Assembly: GCF_012489685.1 (NCBI RefSeq)
Contig: NC_080045.1
Span: forward strand, 50,303,096-50,367,095
DNA length: 64,000 bases
Source: Lotus japonicus
Lineage: Eukaryota; Streptophyta; Magnoliopsida; Fabales; Fabaceae
Direction of reading: 5' to 3'
The stretch's first letter is position 1, and the number at the start of each line of letters is the position of its first letter. The translations under genes were made by a program, and so were the position numbers. Below are positions 10,362 to 22,900 of the stretch, one piece after another. A model generated the notes under the pieces. The model had not been told where the DNA came from. It ran no database searches and worked only from the letters and a program-made list of their open reading frames with translations.

Positions 10362-10756
10362 TGATGGAAACCCAAAACAGAAAATAGAACTGAAAGCAAT
10401 GAAACAGTAATCAGGATTGTTTATTGATGAATTGGAAATCGTTACAGAGAAGGAAAAGCCTTTCCTAGACTGACCAGAGCCAAGCTCCTATAGGAAGCTA
10501 TTGCTTCCTACCCATTACTACACGCTCAATGATTCCAGAATCCCCTCTCTACCTCTCACTACCTTCCTTATATTATGGAATGGATTACAATCCTACCTCC
10601 CCTCTCTCTCACCAGCTCACCAGCTGTGCTGTTAGTTAGTTACTACTCCCTTTGTCCCTTTTGCCCCTTCTAGAGTATACCTTCCACTCTTTGGGCTTCG
10701 ACCCCACATGGACTAATGACTCACTTGGGCCAGCTGCTGGATCATAGTTCCTAACA
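10362..10756 (-). repeat. 5' LTR of the chromovirus
   Basis: 395 bp, TG...CA termini, followed by target duplication AGTTG at 10757-10761. On the element strand this LTR would carry promoter and polyadenylation signals. No substitution against 5316-5710 was noticed on reading both through. Confidence 0.95.
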
Positions 10757-12480
10757 AGTTGCCATATTTCGATTTCAGATGTGATTTGAAATGATCTGGT
10801 CACTAAAAATCATAAACTAGTAGGATTTTATGATTCAGATTCTGTTTATGTTACAGTATAACTGTGTGGTAAAATTTTCCTTTAATCTTGAGTTGTACTT
10901 CTCTATCACAAATTACACCAAAAGCAGTCTTCCATTTCATTCAACTTACTTGAATCCTACAGTTGAAATCACCCTCTATCTCCCCGTCATGTTGTATGAT
11001 GGACTCAAGATACGTAAACCATGAGACTTGTAATATGATGTTTTTGAATTTTCACCTCTAAGCTAAAACTTATGTGCCTCTCATGAAACTAACATGTCAT
11101 ATACCCTGTTTAACTTCTACATAAATCAAAGCTATGTGCTTTCAAGGCTTGTCTCCACAGCTCTAATTTTTCAAAGACACAACAAAGAAAAGAAAAACAG
11201 TCATCAGTACAGCAAGTAAGCCCCTTCATATATCAGTTAGGGAGGCTACCCTAAAACTAAAGAAACATTGGACCAAACAATAGAAGCTTCAAAATAGATA
11301 TTGCCCCACGCCAAATCTAAGGACATAGACAAACTCTTGAAAGCATTTAATCAAGCCATACACACCAAAAAGTAACATAGATAGCACGAATAACCACATT
11401 CCACATTATGAATGGAACCACTATCTTTTGCAGTCAAAACAAATAATGTCCTCTGATGTTCAAAAATATTTTATTTTGCATCATTTAAAATATTTTTCAA
11501 AACAAATTGATCCACACATAACATGTTGAGACAAATCACCAACTACAGACAACAACTTCTCTAGAATCTTTGAGCACTTGATGAAAGAAATGCACCACTT
11601 TCAGAAAAAGCAATGATGATAACCATTTCTTAACAAGTCCTCATCTCATGATGTTAAAATCAATAGACTGATTTTCATTATTACAATTTCCATAGACCAT
11701 ATATACATCCAAATGCAAAAGGGATTGGATTAGTCTTTTAGACTTTCACGTCGGGATGGGAATAAAAAATATAATAGAATTCTCCCTCTCACCAGCCTGT
11801 TCCTCGGTCTAGAAGTAGAAGGCTAGAGGACCTCAACCACTGATTTTGAATTGAAACCACGGAAAAAGTGGTAAATGGTAATTCCTTAATAGAACAGTTC
11901 GAATGAGAAGGACAGGATTGGGTTCAATTAAGGTAACCTAGAAGCTAACCAGAGGAACTCCGTCCCGGAGCGGAGACCCCTCCTAATTTAGTAACAGGAT
12001 GAGTTAACTTACTATCTGCAAGGATAAAACCCATATAGGACGGACCTTTCTTTCTTTGGAACCTCACCATAAAGACGCCAGAACAATCCAAATCGGATTC
12101 ACTCAGGTGCTTCTTGGTAACAGATTAGTAAATGGAGAATTGCGGAAAACTGCCTATAAACTCAGATGGAGAAATCAACTTTACTAAATGAGGGTATACA
12201 TTTTTAATCAGCATTTATCTTTCTAAAATCGGTCTCCAAAACATCACCCATAATAGGTAACTTGCCAGATTTCTATGTAAACTTATACTTGTGTGACACT
12301 GCACTACTCAAAGCAAAAACAATGAAAAGAAAATAACAGATTCAGGTAATCATTCATAACAGCATTCTTATATTCATTCAAAATAAAATGCACTAGTATC
12401 AATGGCATGACATGTAAACCGACAAGAGTTTCAGCCAAAACTAGATATTAGATAATACACCTGATCATGAAAACCAAACA
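10757..12480. other. Intergenic or intronic sequence, includes a GC-richer block
   Basis: Mostly AT-rich DNA with no supportable exon. The block at about 11740-12130 is distinctly less AT-rich, with phrases such as gaggaactccgtcccggagc and ggaacctcaccataaagac. It reads like organelle intron or intergenic DNA rather than its surroundings (see findings). A short MITE or gene assignment is not supported. Confidence 0.4.
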
Positions 12481-12835
12481 CTGTGATCCTCGTCGCGCTT
12501 ATGGCGCGGGTTAAGACTGAAATGGCTACACTCTATTTATTCACCAAAGCAAGCAGTGACAGATAAAGACAAAAACAATGGACAAGAACATGGAACTATC
12601 ACATAACACGTGCACACGACAAGCTAGACAACAAACAACAAAAACTGAAGTAAATAGAAAGCAAAACCCAGTAGAGACAAATAATGTAAAGTGAAATTTC
12701 AACAGAAACATGAATGAATCAATCAATGAATGAATCAAATTTGGGTGTAAAACAAAACATGTAACAATGAAAAGAAAACATGGAAATTTGAGAGCGAAAA
12801 CGACAAAATGAGAAGAGAAGAATGCGTATATATAT

Positions 12836-13060
12836 ATACCGTGGATTGAAGAGAAGAGAAGAGGGGGGAAATGGTGGGTGGTGGGGAAGGGAAAAGGGAG
12901 AAGAAGAAGAAGAAGAAGAAGGAAGGGAATAGGGATTTGATTGATGTGATTGGAAAAAGGGAGTCGGGATCTACCGTTCTTGTGGCGGATGGATGGGTGT
13001 GATTTCAACGTTTCCGCCTCAGGGTTATTTCCAGGCCGAATGTGTAGGAAGAGCTATCGA
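12836..13060 (-). other. Possible 5'-UTR exon / promoter-proximal region
   Basis: The minus strand carries a pyrimidine-rich block (CTT/TCT repeats around 12897-12922, visible as gaagaagaag on the plus strand) that ends at a plausible donor (CACG|GTATAT, about 12840). Such CT-rich leaders are common at plant transcription starts. The long open frame across 12541-13008 is a translation of low-complexity pyrimidine sequence and is not taken as protein. The downstream coding exons are unknown; the orphan exon at 4582 or the Rab gene are candidates. Confidence 0.3.
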
Positions 13061-13646
13061 GTTCAATCACCATCCAATACACTCTAGGGGAGGGATGATG
13101 AGCTTTAACTGTGATTAAATTCGTGATCGGATACCAATAAAATAATTTTAGATAGGACGAAATTGGAAGAGTAATAACACAAGTTTAAATTTTGGAAAAA
13201 CATTTATTGAGAATTTATTGAGAGAAAGAGTTACAGTATCTTGAATGGATGGAAACATCCATAATAAATAAATAAATCAAAATATGACGAAACGTAAATT
13301 TTAGTTTAATAGATGCACTTTTTAGTGTTGTCCAATCACAATATGACATTTAGTTACGGAATTTAGGAAATTTATTACATTAAAAATTTAATAAGACATT
13401 TAGAAAATTTGTAATTGAATTTTTTACTTGTACAAGTTTTGCCCAATAATGTTTCTTTCACACCTCTAAGAGAGGTGGAATAAGGGTATAAATAGGGAGA
13501 AAAGAAAAAGTAAGAGAGAGAAAATATGAGATGTGATAGATTATAAGAGGAAAGAAATAGAAATAAAAATATGTGAAAATGAAATGTTTAGAAAATGAGG
13601 TGTGTGCATATCATTACTCAGTTTTACCTTATCAAAGTAGATTGTA
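13061..13646. other. AT-rich intergenic region
   Basis: No gene or clear repeat seen. It ends in the left target duplication (13647-13654) of the following hAT element. Confidence 0.5.
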
Positions 13647-13654
13647 GTCATATA

Positions 13655-14328
13655 TAGGGATGACAATTTCCATCCGAAGATGGAGATCCCTGTGGGGACT
13701 GCCCCACTTGGGGCCCTGAACTTGGGGAATTTTTCCCCGTGGGGATGGGGACGGGGATGAAAATGTCTACGATAAGAATTTGGGGACGGGGATGGGGAAC
13801 ACTCTCCCTGCCCTATGGGGTCCCCGCCCTGTATATATAAGTAAAAAATACAATAACGTACTTCCAAATATTGAATTACCTACGATGAAGACTTCACATT
13901 TTGGATGAGTTAAATGCTTGAGAGAATATTTTGAGTTTTTATACTTCCCATTTTAAATGAGTTTAATTTAGTACTTTACGTCTTAAATTATTTATTTAGT
14001 AAACTTCACATATTATGTGATGAATTTCATTTAATATTATTTTAACTTTGTTACATATTTGTATGGAATTTGATGCAGTTGCAATATCAATTGTATTTTT
14101 TAAATTTATTAAATTAACTTATGTATTTTATATATTAAATTTAAAATTTTAATGAGATATTGGGTATCCCCGTGGGGATCTGTGGGGAGATAGGGAACGA
14201 GGATGAGGTGAAAATTCACCCCGTCATGGGAAATGAGGACGGGGACGGGGAAAGAAGAAAGATGTGGGGACGGGGACGGGGAGCGGGAAGGCTCTCCTCG
14301 CCCCCGCCCCGCGCGGGTGCCATCCCTA
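13655..14328. mobile_element. Non-autonomous hAT element (674 bp)
   Basis: Terminal inverted repeats TAGGGATGACAAT (left) and, on the opposite strand, TAGGGATGGCACC (right) bound the element. A perfect 8-bp target duplication GTCATATA lies at 13647-13654 and 14329-14336, the signature length for hAT transposases. Both ends hold many copies of GGGGACGGGGATGGGG-like words in inverted orientation, while the centre (13860-14150) is plain AT-rich filler. No transposase coding is present. It resembles the widespread plant TAGGGATGGCAA family of hAT MITEs. Confidence 0.92.
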
Positions 14329-14536
14329 GTCATATATATGAATGCAGAGGGTTAAATATGTAAGATTTGGATTTTCTAAAGTGACCTGACTCACTTTATA
14401 GGGTAAAATAAGTCATCACAACATTAATAGTGATTGATGAATTTGAAAAGTCAATTTAAACGACTCAATCAATGGTGTGATGATTTACTTTACCCACTTA
14501 CTAACGTTGGAGAAACCGAACCCAAATACTTAATAT

Positions 14537-15249
14537 CTTTGATGCATGGGTACGGCTGTTTTGGCCGCGTACCCGTACCGGGTACGTACCCGGTACGCAT
14601 ACGCTGTGGGTACGCGTACGGTACGTACCCGTTCCAAAACAAAAAAAATTGGTTAAACGACGTCGTTTTGGCTTTTTTTTCCTGGCTCAACGGTGACAGT
14701 CGTGAAACCCAGCAGAAGGAAACCGCAGCTTCTGAGAAACAAAGCAAGAAGAAGGAAACCCTAAGCTGTGCTCTCCTCCGCCAACTCACCGCCGGCCACC
14801 GCAGCGACGCGAGGTAAACGCCGGCCTTCGCCGCTCCTCCATTTTTCCCTTTCATTTCTTCTTGCTTTGTTGAATTTGGCTGATGCCCTGATCATTTCTT
14901 CTTGTGATTGAGTACTCATAATTGGGTTCTAGCCTCTGTTTTTGTGCAAGTTTTTAAAGCTTGATTGAATGCTAGCATGTTGGCATTGTTTCCATGTGCT
15001 GGACTGTGTTTTTTGTGCTGCCTGTTTTTGCTGGTTCTGCAAGCCTGCAATTCTTGTTTCTATTTGCTGGTTCTGCAAGCTTAATTAGTTATATTTATCT
15101 TTTTTTTTTGCATAATTTATTTATATTTAAATATTATGTATAAAAAAATATACATATATCTAAAGTACCCGTACCCCTGTTTTTTCAAAAATCACGTACC
15201 GCGTATCCAATACCGTACCCGTACCGAGTATCGTACCCGTGCAACACAG
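14537..15249. mobile_element. Non-autonomous hAT element with GTACCC subterminal repeats (713 bp)
   Basis: Ends CTTTGATGCATGGGTACG and, inverted, CTGTGTTGCACGGGTACG match at 15 of 18 positions. An exact 8-bp target duplication CTTAATAT lies at 14529-14536 and 15250-15257. GTACCCGTACC words crowd both ends (14551-14632, 15164-15241). The interior is GC-richer: at 14690-14815 it resembles a 5'-UTR/first exon followed by GAGGTAAACG, a donor-like site, and then intron-like T-rich DNA. It may be an internal-deletion derivative of an autonomous hAT element, or may carry captured gene sequence. Confidence 0.85.
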
Positions 15250-15257
15250 CTTAATAT

Positions 15258-16971
15258 GAAGAATTTTGTCACCCATTATTGTCCTTCTCTGCTCGAACAA
15301 AATTATCTTAGTGTGTTTTGTTCGATAGAAGGGATGAGAGGGGAGAAATTAATGAGGAGCAGGGAGGGGAAGGGAAGGAAGATGATGGGTTTTGATTCTT
15401 CTCATGTTTGGTTAAGAGGAGGGGAGTGAGAAGGTGAAATACCTCCTTTCATTTTATTAGGGGATGAGACTAGACTAGCAAGTACCACTGGTCAAGTAAC
15501 CAAATTAAATCATTGAATTATGTGATATCACATACACCAAATTTTGATTAAATCATTTTATAGAGTTCAAAAAAAAAATATTAAATCATTTTATAGCAAC
15601 ATTTATCATTTTTGTTAAAATCAGACTGGACTAGCTAGTACGACTGGTACCAATCAATTTGAAGGAAAAAAATCGGCAAGTCTCTGAACTGGAGAAAACC
15701 GATCGAACCAGATCAAAACCGGTGCATTGAACCAGCAAAAATTGATTTGAACGGACCTTAAGTAGATTTTTGCAGGTACCTCCCGCCATAGATTTCCACT
15801 ACTCCACCATGCTCTCAAGTCTCAACTCACTGTTATCCCCTCTTGATTTATATTTTTTAGTGGGAAAGACGATAATATGTCCATATATTCGGCCCAAAAA
15901 GAACTATTTTGGTAGTATTCAAATTTGTGATCTTATATTAATATTGAGGTCTGACAATAAAGCATAATAATAATATAATATTAATTGTCCATTTGCTTGT
16001 TTAGAGAAAGTTTGTATCCCTTCTATGGCATACCAATTTATATTTGGTTTTAGTTGCATAATATTTAATATTGGCGAATCTATTTTTCATACTTTTAATT
16101 GTATGAATTCAGCCCCCAATATATATATTTTTAAAATATTATAATCATATCCATAAATTAGTCCTCCATCCATATTTTAACATTTGATTTAATCCTGAAA
16201 ATTGTGTATGTCATGGTATGGATTGATTTATCAACAGTAGTTATGAAGTGTATAAAATGTTACCGAATTACATCATAGGTTGTCCATTTTATCCTAGTTG
16301 AAAAAACAATCCATAAAATATATTATGGAGCATATATATACCATCTAATATATTTCTATTTTTTTTGAAATTATCTAATATATTTCTAGAAAATAACCTT
16401 TTGTTAAATTAGGCTGACCCTCTGTTTATACTTTCATAGGCATTGTTTATCCTAGATGGCAATTTGGCAGAAAGATGCATGTGTCTTTTTTAGAGTAAAA
16501 TATAAATTGTAAATATCGACAGCAATCATCAAATGAATACAATTCTCAGACCACAGGGTGACCATCACCAACTGTCTCAATGCCTCATGCATGGCAAGCT
16601 GCTAATCTTGATTACGCATGACACCATATGGGCGATGCAACAACTCTTCTGGTTACTCTATGCATAATCTCCCACAACAGATAAAATGGAATAATTACTA
16701 TCTACGAAGGTGTATTACCCTACCGGTTAATAACTTGCTACAATTCAAATGTTAACTTCACTTTCATGAGTCACATAATCTACATTGAATATACTACTCT
16801 CTTCCAGATAAGATGTGAGTAAGTTCTTCCTCCTCTACTTTTCTTTTTCTCAGGCAATGATATGAGAAAACAAAAATATCATTGCAAAACCATGAAAAGA
16901 GCCATGTAATCCAAAAGCTTCAGCCATCTTGAAACATTCCCAGGTCTGATGAACTTATTATTCTCAGTAAC
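15258..16971. other. Intergenic region downstream of the ELF9-like gene
   Basis: AT-rich DNA with short direct phrases (taaatcattttatag twice near 15544 and 15583; ctaatatatttct twice near 16346 and 16375). No coding exon, hairpin element or RNA gene was found. The 3' UTR of the minus-strand gene that stops at 16972 must lie in the right-hand part. Confidence 0.5.
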
Positions 16972-19900
16972 TCACTCACCTTCAAGTTCAGCACCAAACT
17001 GCTCCAGCCGCTTGGCATCTTCATCCAAATCCCGGACCAAGGCATGGTTAACTAAACCGTCATCTTCACTGGCATGTATCTGTCTACCACCAAACCTGAT
17101 AAAGAAGTGAGGGAAGTGTGACCAGAGTTGATATCCATAAGGGAAAGGTAAAAGAAGATATAAATGAGATTATGAGGGAAAAAGAAAAGTAAAAGCAATT
17201 CAGAAAAGAAAAGAAGCTTTAGTTTTATAATTTCAGCAAATTCTTAATCCCTAAATTCATTCTAACACCATAGCGACTGAAATAACAGTTCAGAGTTCAG
17301 ACATTAAGGGTTTTGAGTTGGACTGTTATTGGATGGTGAGACTGAGACCTAGGGTTGGTATACCAGCTGGTAGCAAGTCAAGGGGACAAGAACCACTAAG
17401 AAAAAAGGTCAAAGATTTCTACAGCTATGTCTGGTAGTTCAAATGTGTGCCAAAGAGAAGCAGGAGAAAGGTTGATGAGGCCACTAAAGAAAGGTGGAAG
17501 ACCTCTGTGGGCTAATCTGCCAAGGATATTTCCAAAAGGTTTTATCACTACTTGCTGTTCTTTGGTTGAGATGGGTAGAGTTGTGTTAGGTCTTCGTGTT
17601 CTTTATGTTTTTTATTTGCAACAAGCTATGTTTTGTTAGCTTCAATTGGAGGGGAAGTGTTAATATAGTTTTCTAGGTTCATTAGTAGTATTCTAGATTC
17701 CAGGTGATAAAGAATTGACAATCCTAGACACCACTTGTTACGGCATGAAAATCACATAAAAATTGCACAGGTAGAAAATTGATAAAATGAGGAGGATTAA
17801 GTTACCATCTTCCATTCATCGTATCTATGCATGTCTGAGCATCCTTCCTATCCTTGAATCTTACCAAAACAACACCCTGAGGATGATTCTCACATACCTG
17901 TAGAAAAACCAGCAGGGAACAGGAAAAGGTTTAGTGAATTGGTTTTTTTCCATTTTTTTCCCCAGAAAAACAGAAAAGAAAAAATCTGTCAAACTAACTG
18001 TAAAAGTGAAGCTACTATAGAGGTATTGAAGAATTGCCAAAAAAGTAGAGGCACGGCCGTCTGTGTGTGTGTGTACTGTGTAGTTTTTTCAAGGGAGCCA
18101 TCAAAAACTTTTTGCGTCACAGTATTCTACAGGAACCAGAAGTCTTCAGCAAATATGGAGGTATAACAACAACAACAACAATATCAATTACCTTGACTGA
18201 GTCTATAGGACCAAGCTTTGTACATTCCTCTTTAACATCTTCTTCTAGTTCTAAGCGCAAATTTTCATCAGCCTGCATAGGTAATATCAGCAAATGTCTA
18301 ATATGAGAAATAGCAGCACCAAATTGGAATTCTGACAGAGCACATTGATATTTAACTTTAATATGAGAAAAACAGGTATTGAGAAGTCCCACATTGAATA
18401 GAGATATGACCAAAATAGCTCTTATATATGGGAAAGCAATCCGTCTAAGCTAATTTTAGGGTAGAGTTAGGCCTCACAAATTATAATATGGTATCAGAGT
18501 CTATCCTAGATCGTTTATTGGAGACCACTCATAAATGGGCCACCCGCAGATGTTCAACCCTGCAAGCTTCACGCTCCAAATGTCCAGACCTGGGTGTGGA
18601 GGGGGTGTGTTGAGAAGTCTCCCATTGAATATAGATATGGTTAACACACAAGATAGCCCTTATATATGGGAAGACAATCCTCACCTCTATTTGGGGTAGA
18701 GTTAGGTCTCCAAAATTCTAATAGCAGGAAATTTGATTATTTGATTATTACCAGCAATGAAGAAGAATTGAAGTGTGTATTTTACTTAAAGGAGGAGTGC
18801 TCACAGCACACTCTTTTAAACACACTCTCTCACACACTTCCTATAATTGGTCTATTTTTAAAACAGTCAATATATTTCTCCTACTTATTAAAAAATGCAT
18901 TGAATTTGGTCTCACCCTAACTCCCAGCTACAGTGATCCCAAAGATGCTAATCCTCTCTATCTTATTTATAGCATGTGCTTTCTGACTCTAAGTCACTAA
19001 CTGAACTACTAATTAACTAACTATGAGTCTATGAGTACCTATTGTACAAAACCATTCATGTATCTTCACCCAACAGCTTAAGCTTTAAGGATAGTTGGTT
19101 CATAAGATGGTATCAAAGTCTATCCTAAATCTGTTTATTGGAGACCATGTTCAAGATGAAGTTATGACCATGTTCAGGATGAAGTGCTCAAGAGCAGTTC
19201 ATGTCTATAAGCTATATGACCATGTTCAAGATGAAGTGCAGTTAAGGACACTCGCATAGCAATGTCAGTGTAATAGTTGTATCTAGAATGCAGGCAAAAT
19301 CAAGTAACACCAACCCTCATTTCAGCTGGAGAGAACATATAACGAAGGATAACAGTTGCCGGTATTGACAATTTTGCATCATCACGACCACCTGAGCCAT
19401 ACAACGAGAGAATAAATTACTGCATGGTAAATGAGTAAACCAGCTATGAAAATGAAATCTGAAACCTCAATCAACCAAAAAAAAATCTTAACTTCTCCTG
19501 AAAAATGAATCTGAAACCTTAATCAACCAAAAAGAGCATAGCATGCTTTCTAGCTTCACCACCATTAGAAGCAAACCATAAAACGATCAGGTTAGGATTA
19601 GCTTCTAATTTATGGGAGCTTCTCAACTAAGCATTTGATTTTCAATTCATGAAAAAGTCCTTATAAGTCCATAGGTGTTTATGGAGAAACTAGAAGATGT
19701 AGCTTTTAAAAGTTGAGGTGCAGAAGCTGATTTTAACCTGTGTATGAAGCAATCATTTAAAAGAAATATAATTATAGCAAGATCATTTTATCTTTTTTTT
19801 CTTAATATAAGTGCTTGTGGAAAAGATTATCCAAATTGGCTCAACACAAATACAATCTTTTAAACCATCTACTAAATTATTGTAAAAATAAGGTAGACCA

Positions 19901-22900
19901 TGACGGCACTTCAATTTTGGGAAAATAGGCTTAAATAAAGATTGAACTGGGAATCAGTCGAATTTCAGAAACATCCACTAGAAAAAATTGGGAGACCAAA
20001 CTTACCCCATCCAAGCATTTTGTCTTCCACCTTTTTCAATTTCTTTTTCTTTTTATTGTCTACTTGCTTTGATACAAACTTGTCTCCTGCACATTTAAAG
20101 CAAGCTTCATTAAGCAACAGCAGGCATGATAAATGGGTTTACCACAACTAAGAACAATTATCAGAAGCTGCTACATAATGTATTTAAAATAACGGCTACC
20201 TTTCTGCTCAAATTTAGCCGGGGTGACAGACATAGGAATCTTGCCATCAGGGCGAAGAGGTGTACCATCCAAAAGTTGGATTGCCAGAGCGACTGATGGT
20301 TCCTAATATACACAAACAAAATGGAAACCCTGTCACCTCCAACACTATATGCACAGGTAAAACAATAAGGGTTAATAGTACCTTAAGATATGTAATGAGA
20401 GCATCTCCCTTTTTCTTTCCTGTCTCTTTATCAACATAGAGCTTCACACGAGGCTTTTTGGTTTCTGGGTCCTATTATAAACATAATAAATCATGCATTC
20501 ATATGGAGCCGGTATAGGCCACGAAAACCTCAAATAGCTAGTCATCCATTATCTTGAGTATTTAAATATTGTCAGTCCACAATGAACTTCTTTGAAAGAA
20601 TGACCTCTTATGACTGGCACTATTAGTGAGAACTATTTCAAAAGAGTTGCTAAGCCTTCTATCATTAACTTTTGGTTAGGGAATGGAGAGCGCATGTACC
20701 CGGCAAAAGGAGAGTAAGGCTCTCCAAATTCATATAAAAAATAAAAGGCTTACAACATGAAAGCATTAAAGAGGAAAAACATGATATGCTTTTATTTTGC
20801 TCTTCAATGTCTAGAAATGTTAATTCATACTTGCAGCATTGCAGTCATTGTACCATGAATTTATACACTGTCAACAATGTTCTCTCACAAAAATAATATG
20901 TTCGTAAGAAACTTCTGATCATGAAAACTAATTTAAACCTATGAATTATAGTTGAATTATATCTGATTTTACAACTGAGCATATAAGATAGGATAGAAAA
21001 TATACCTCCTTTATAATTCCGTACTTGGAAAATATCTCCACAATCTACAAAAGTACCCATGTTAAATTGTTAGTTCTTGCAAGAATAACTACTTACAGGA
21101 AAATTGAGATAAAAGCTATAATGCTTACTTCATCGACGGTAACATCCTCAGGTAATCCAGTAACATAAACGTGTGTATTGATCTTCAATTCAAACCAACT
21201 GTCAGGAGGTTTATTAGGTTCCTGAAACAGACCAGGGTCAATAGGGGTGCCATTTATCTCCCAAAAGTTACTCATTTCTGAAAAAATGGAGAAGAGTGAA
21301 ACCATTGATATTAAAAAAGAGGGAAAGAGAGAGGGCACCTTCTTGTCAGCATCTTTATCAGAAAGCTTCCTCTTTCCATCTGCTACCGTATTGGGATTAT
21401 TTGCTTCATTTGCTTCTTCCTTTAAGGAACTCTCAGAAACACTCACTTTTGAAATATCTTCAGACTTTTCTGGGGCATCAGAATTAGCTAATGGAAAAAC
21501 TTCATCTTCTTTTAAGAAAGTCATCTCTTCAACCCCATAAGGCTCAGTGCTGCCAGACGTATGCTCCTATCACATAAAAACTTCATCAGTCCTACCCCCC
21601 CAAAAAAAAGAAAAACAACTTAATCAAAAATAAATTTACGAATCAAAACCTTTACTTGAATGGCCAAAAAAGAAATACATCAGCATCATTGAGATGAATA
21701 GAGATTATTACTCCAAGGATACACAGAAAACACAATGACGCATGAAAGCCCTCAAGATTGAGAAGACAAGACATTATATAATATGAAAGGAAAATATAAA
21801 GAGTAAAAGACCATGTTATTCATAGAAGACCAAATACATCCAGCAGAAACAAAACAAGAGATATGATTCAATCCAAGTATAAAAGAAAATAAATCACTAG
21901 AGAGTATCCATAACATAAGCGCTTTAGATTATACTTAGATTTAACACTTCATAAAACTTCAAACCTGTTCATATATTAAAAACCAAACAAAATGATTTAA
22001 ACTTGAGAAAAACTTATTCGTGCTTGTATAGGAGATTGTTCACAAGAAGTTTTGAGAGAGGAAGTATTAGTTTCCAATAAAGTAGAAGAATTCTCAAACT
22101 TGCCTTCAGGATCTAGTACCCAAGTACCCAACAGAAGCCATGAAAAATTCATATCAAACAGCCTCTTGAATAATGAACAGCAGTCACAATCTACCACAAT
22201 AAAGCTTTAAAATAATTCAAAGAAATGATGATACTTGCACCTATAATTATTTGGCCTGTCCAGAATGTAAAACGAAGAGACCCAATTATTTCCAAAGCAA
22301 TGTCAGTGTTGTCAAGTCATCTCATACATATATCAATGTTGTTAGTATGCCATAATTATATGCACAAAACTGGAAACGAGTACAAATGAACAGTTTGAAA
22401 ATTGCAGAATCACCCCTATGAACCACATAAGCTCCAAGAAACAGCTAAAAAACTAAGGATTAGGTATCAAAAATTGGGTAAAACTTTTAGCTAATTTTTG
22501 TGTAATCATAATCTAACAAAAAACATTAACAATTGCAGGAAGTAAGAGATTGAAAACAGATAATAATAATAATAATAATAATACTGAAAATACATATCAT
22601 GCACCAACCTGGGGAACCCAAACCCTGAAATTCCTGTCCCATTTATATTTAGTCCCATCATCATCGGTAAATTCTTCTTCACCCTCAGGCGGTGTTGAAG
22701 GTCTCTCAAAATCTTCTCCTGCTACACTATCGCCAACATTGCCGGAAATGGAGCCAAACTCTGAACCTTCCACCTGCGCCTCTGCCTCCTGAATCTCCCT
22801 TTGCCATCTTTCAAACTCATCAACCTCATGGGCAGACACTACATGACAGGTCACTCTCTAAGCTCCACAAGTAATAATACTAATAGCAGTAACAATGAAA

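Larger units (their letters stand above)
5316..10756 (-). mobile_element. Complete Ty3/gypsy chromovirus LTR retrotransposon
   Basis: A 5441-bp element in minus orientation. Two 395-bp LTRs (5316-5710 and 10362-10756) start TGATGG and end CTAACA on the plus strand, and I see no difference between them by eye. A perfect 5-bp target duplication AGTTG lies at 5311-5315 and 10757-10761. A primer-binding site is just inside the 5' LTR, and one unbroken gag-pol frame with a chromodomain fills the interior. Total size and LTR size resemble the Reina group of chromoviruses, but clade assignment needs a tree. Equal LTRs and an open frame point to a recent, possibly still competent insertion. It lies upstream of the Rab gene, perhaps in an intron of an unrecognised minus-strand gene. 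Confidence 0.96.

Noticed and set aside
12541..13008. Long minus-strand open frame (155 codons)
   Set aside because: Phe/Leu/Ser-rich translation of CT-rich leader-like DNA with no motif; better explained as untranslated exon plus intron.
14434..14855. Two opposing frames of about 120 codons
   Set aside because: Lie across the hAT terminus and its GTACCC arrays; at most an exon fragment of the element.
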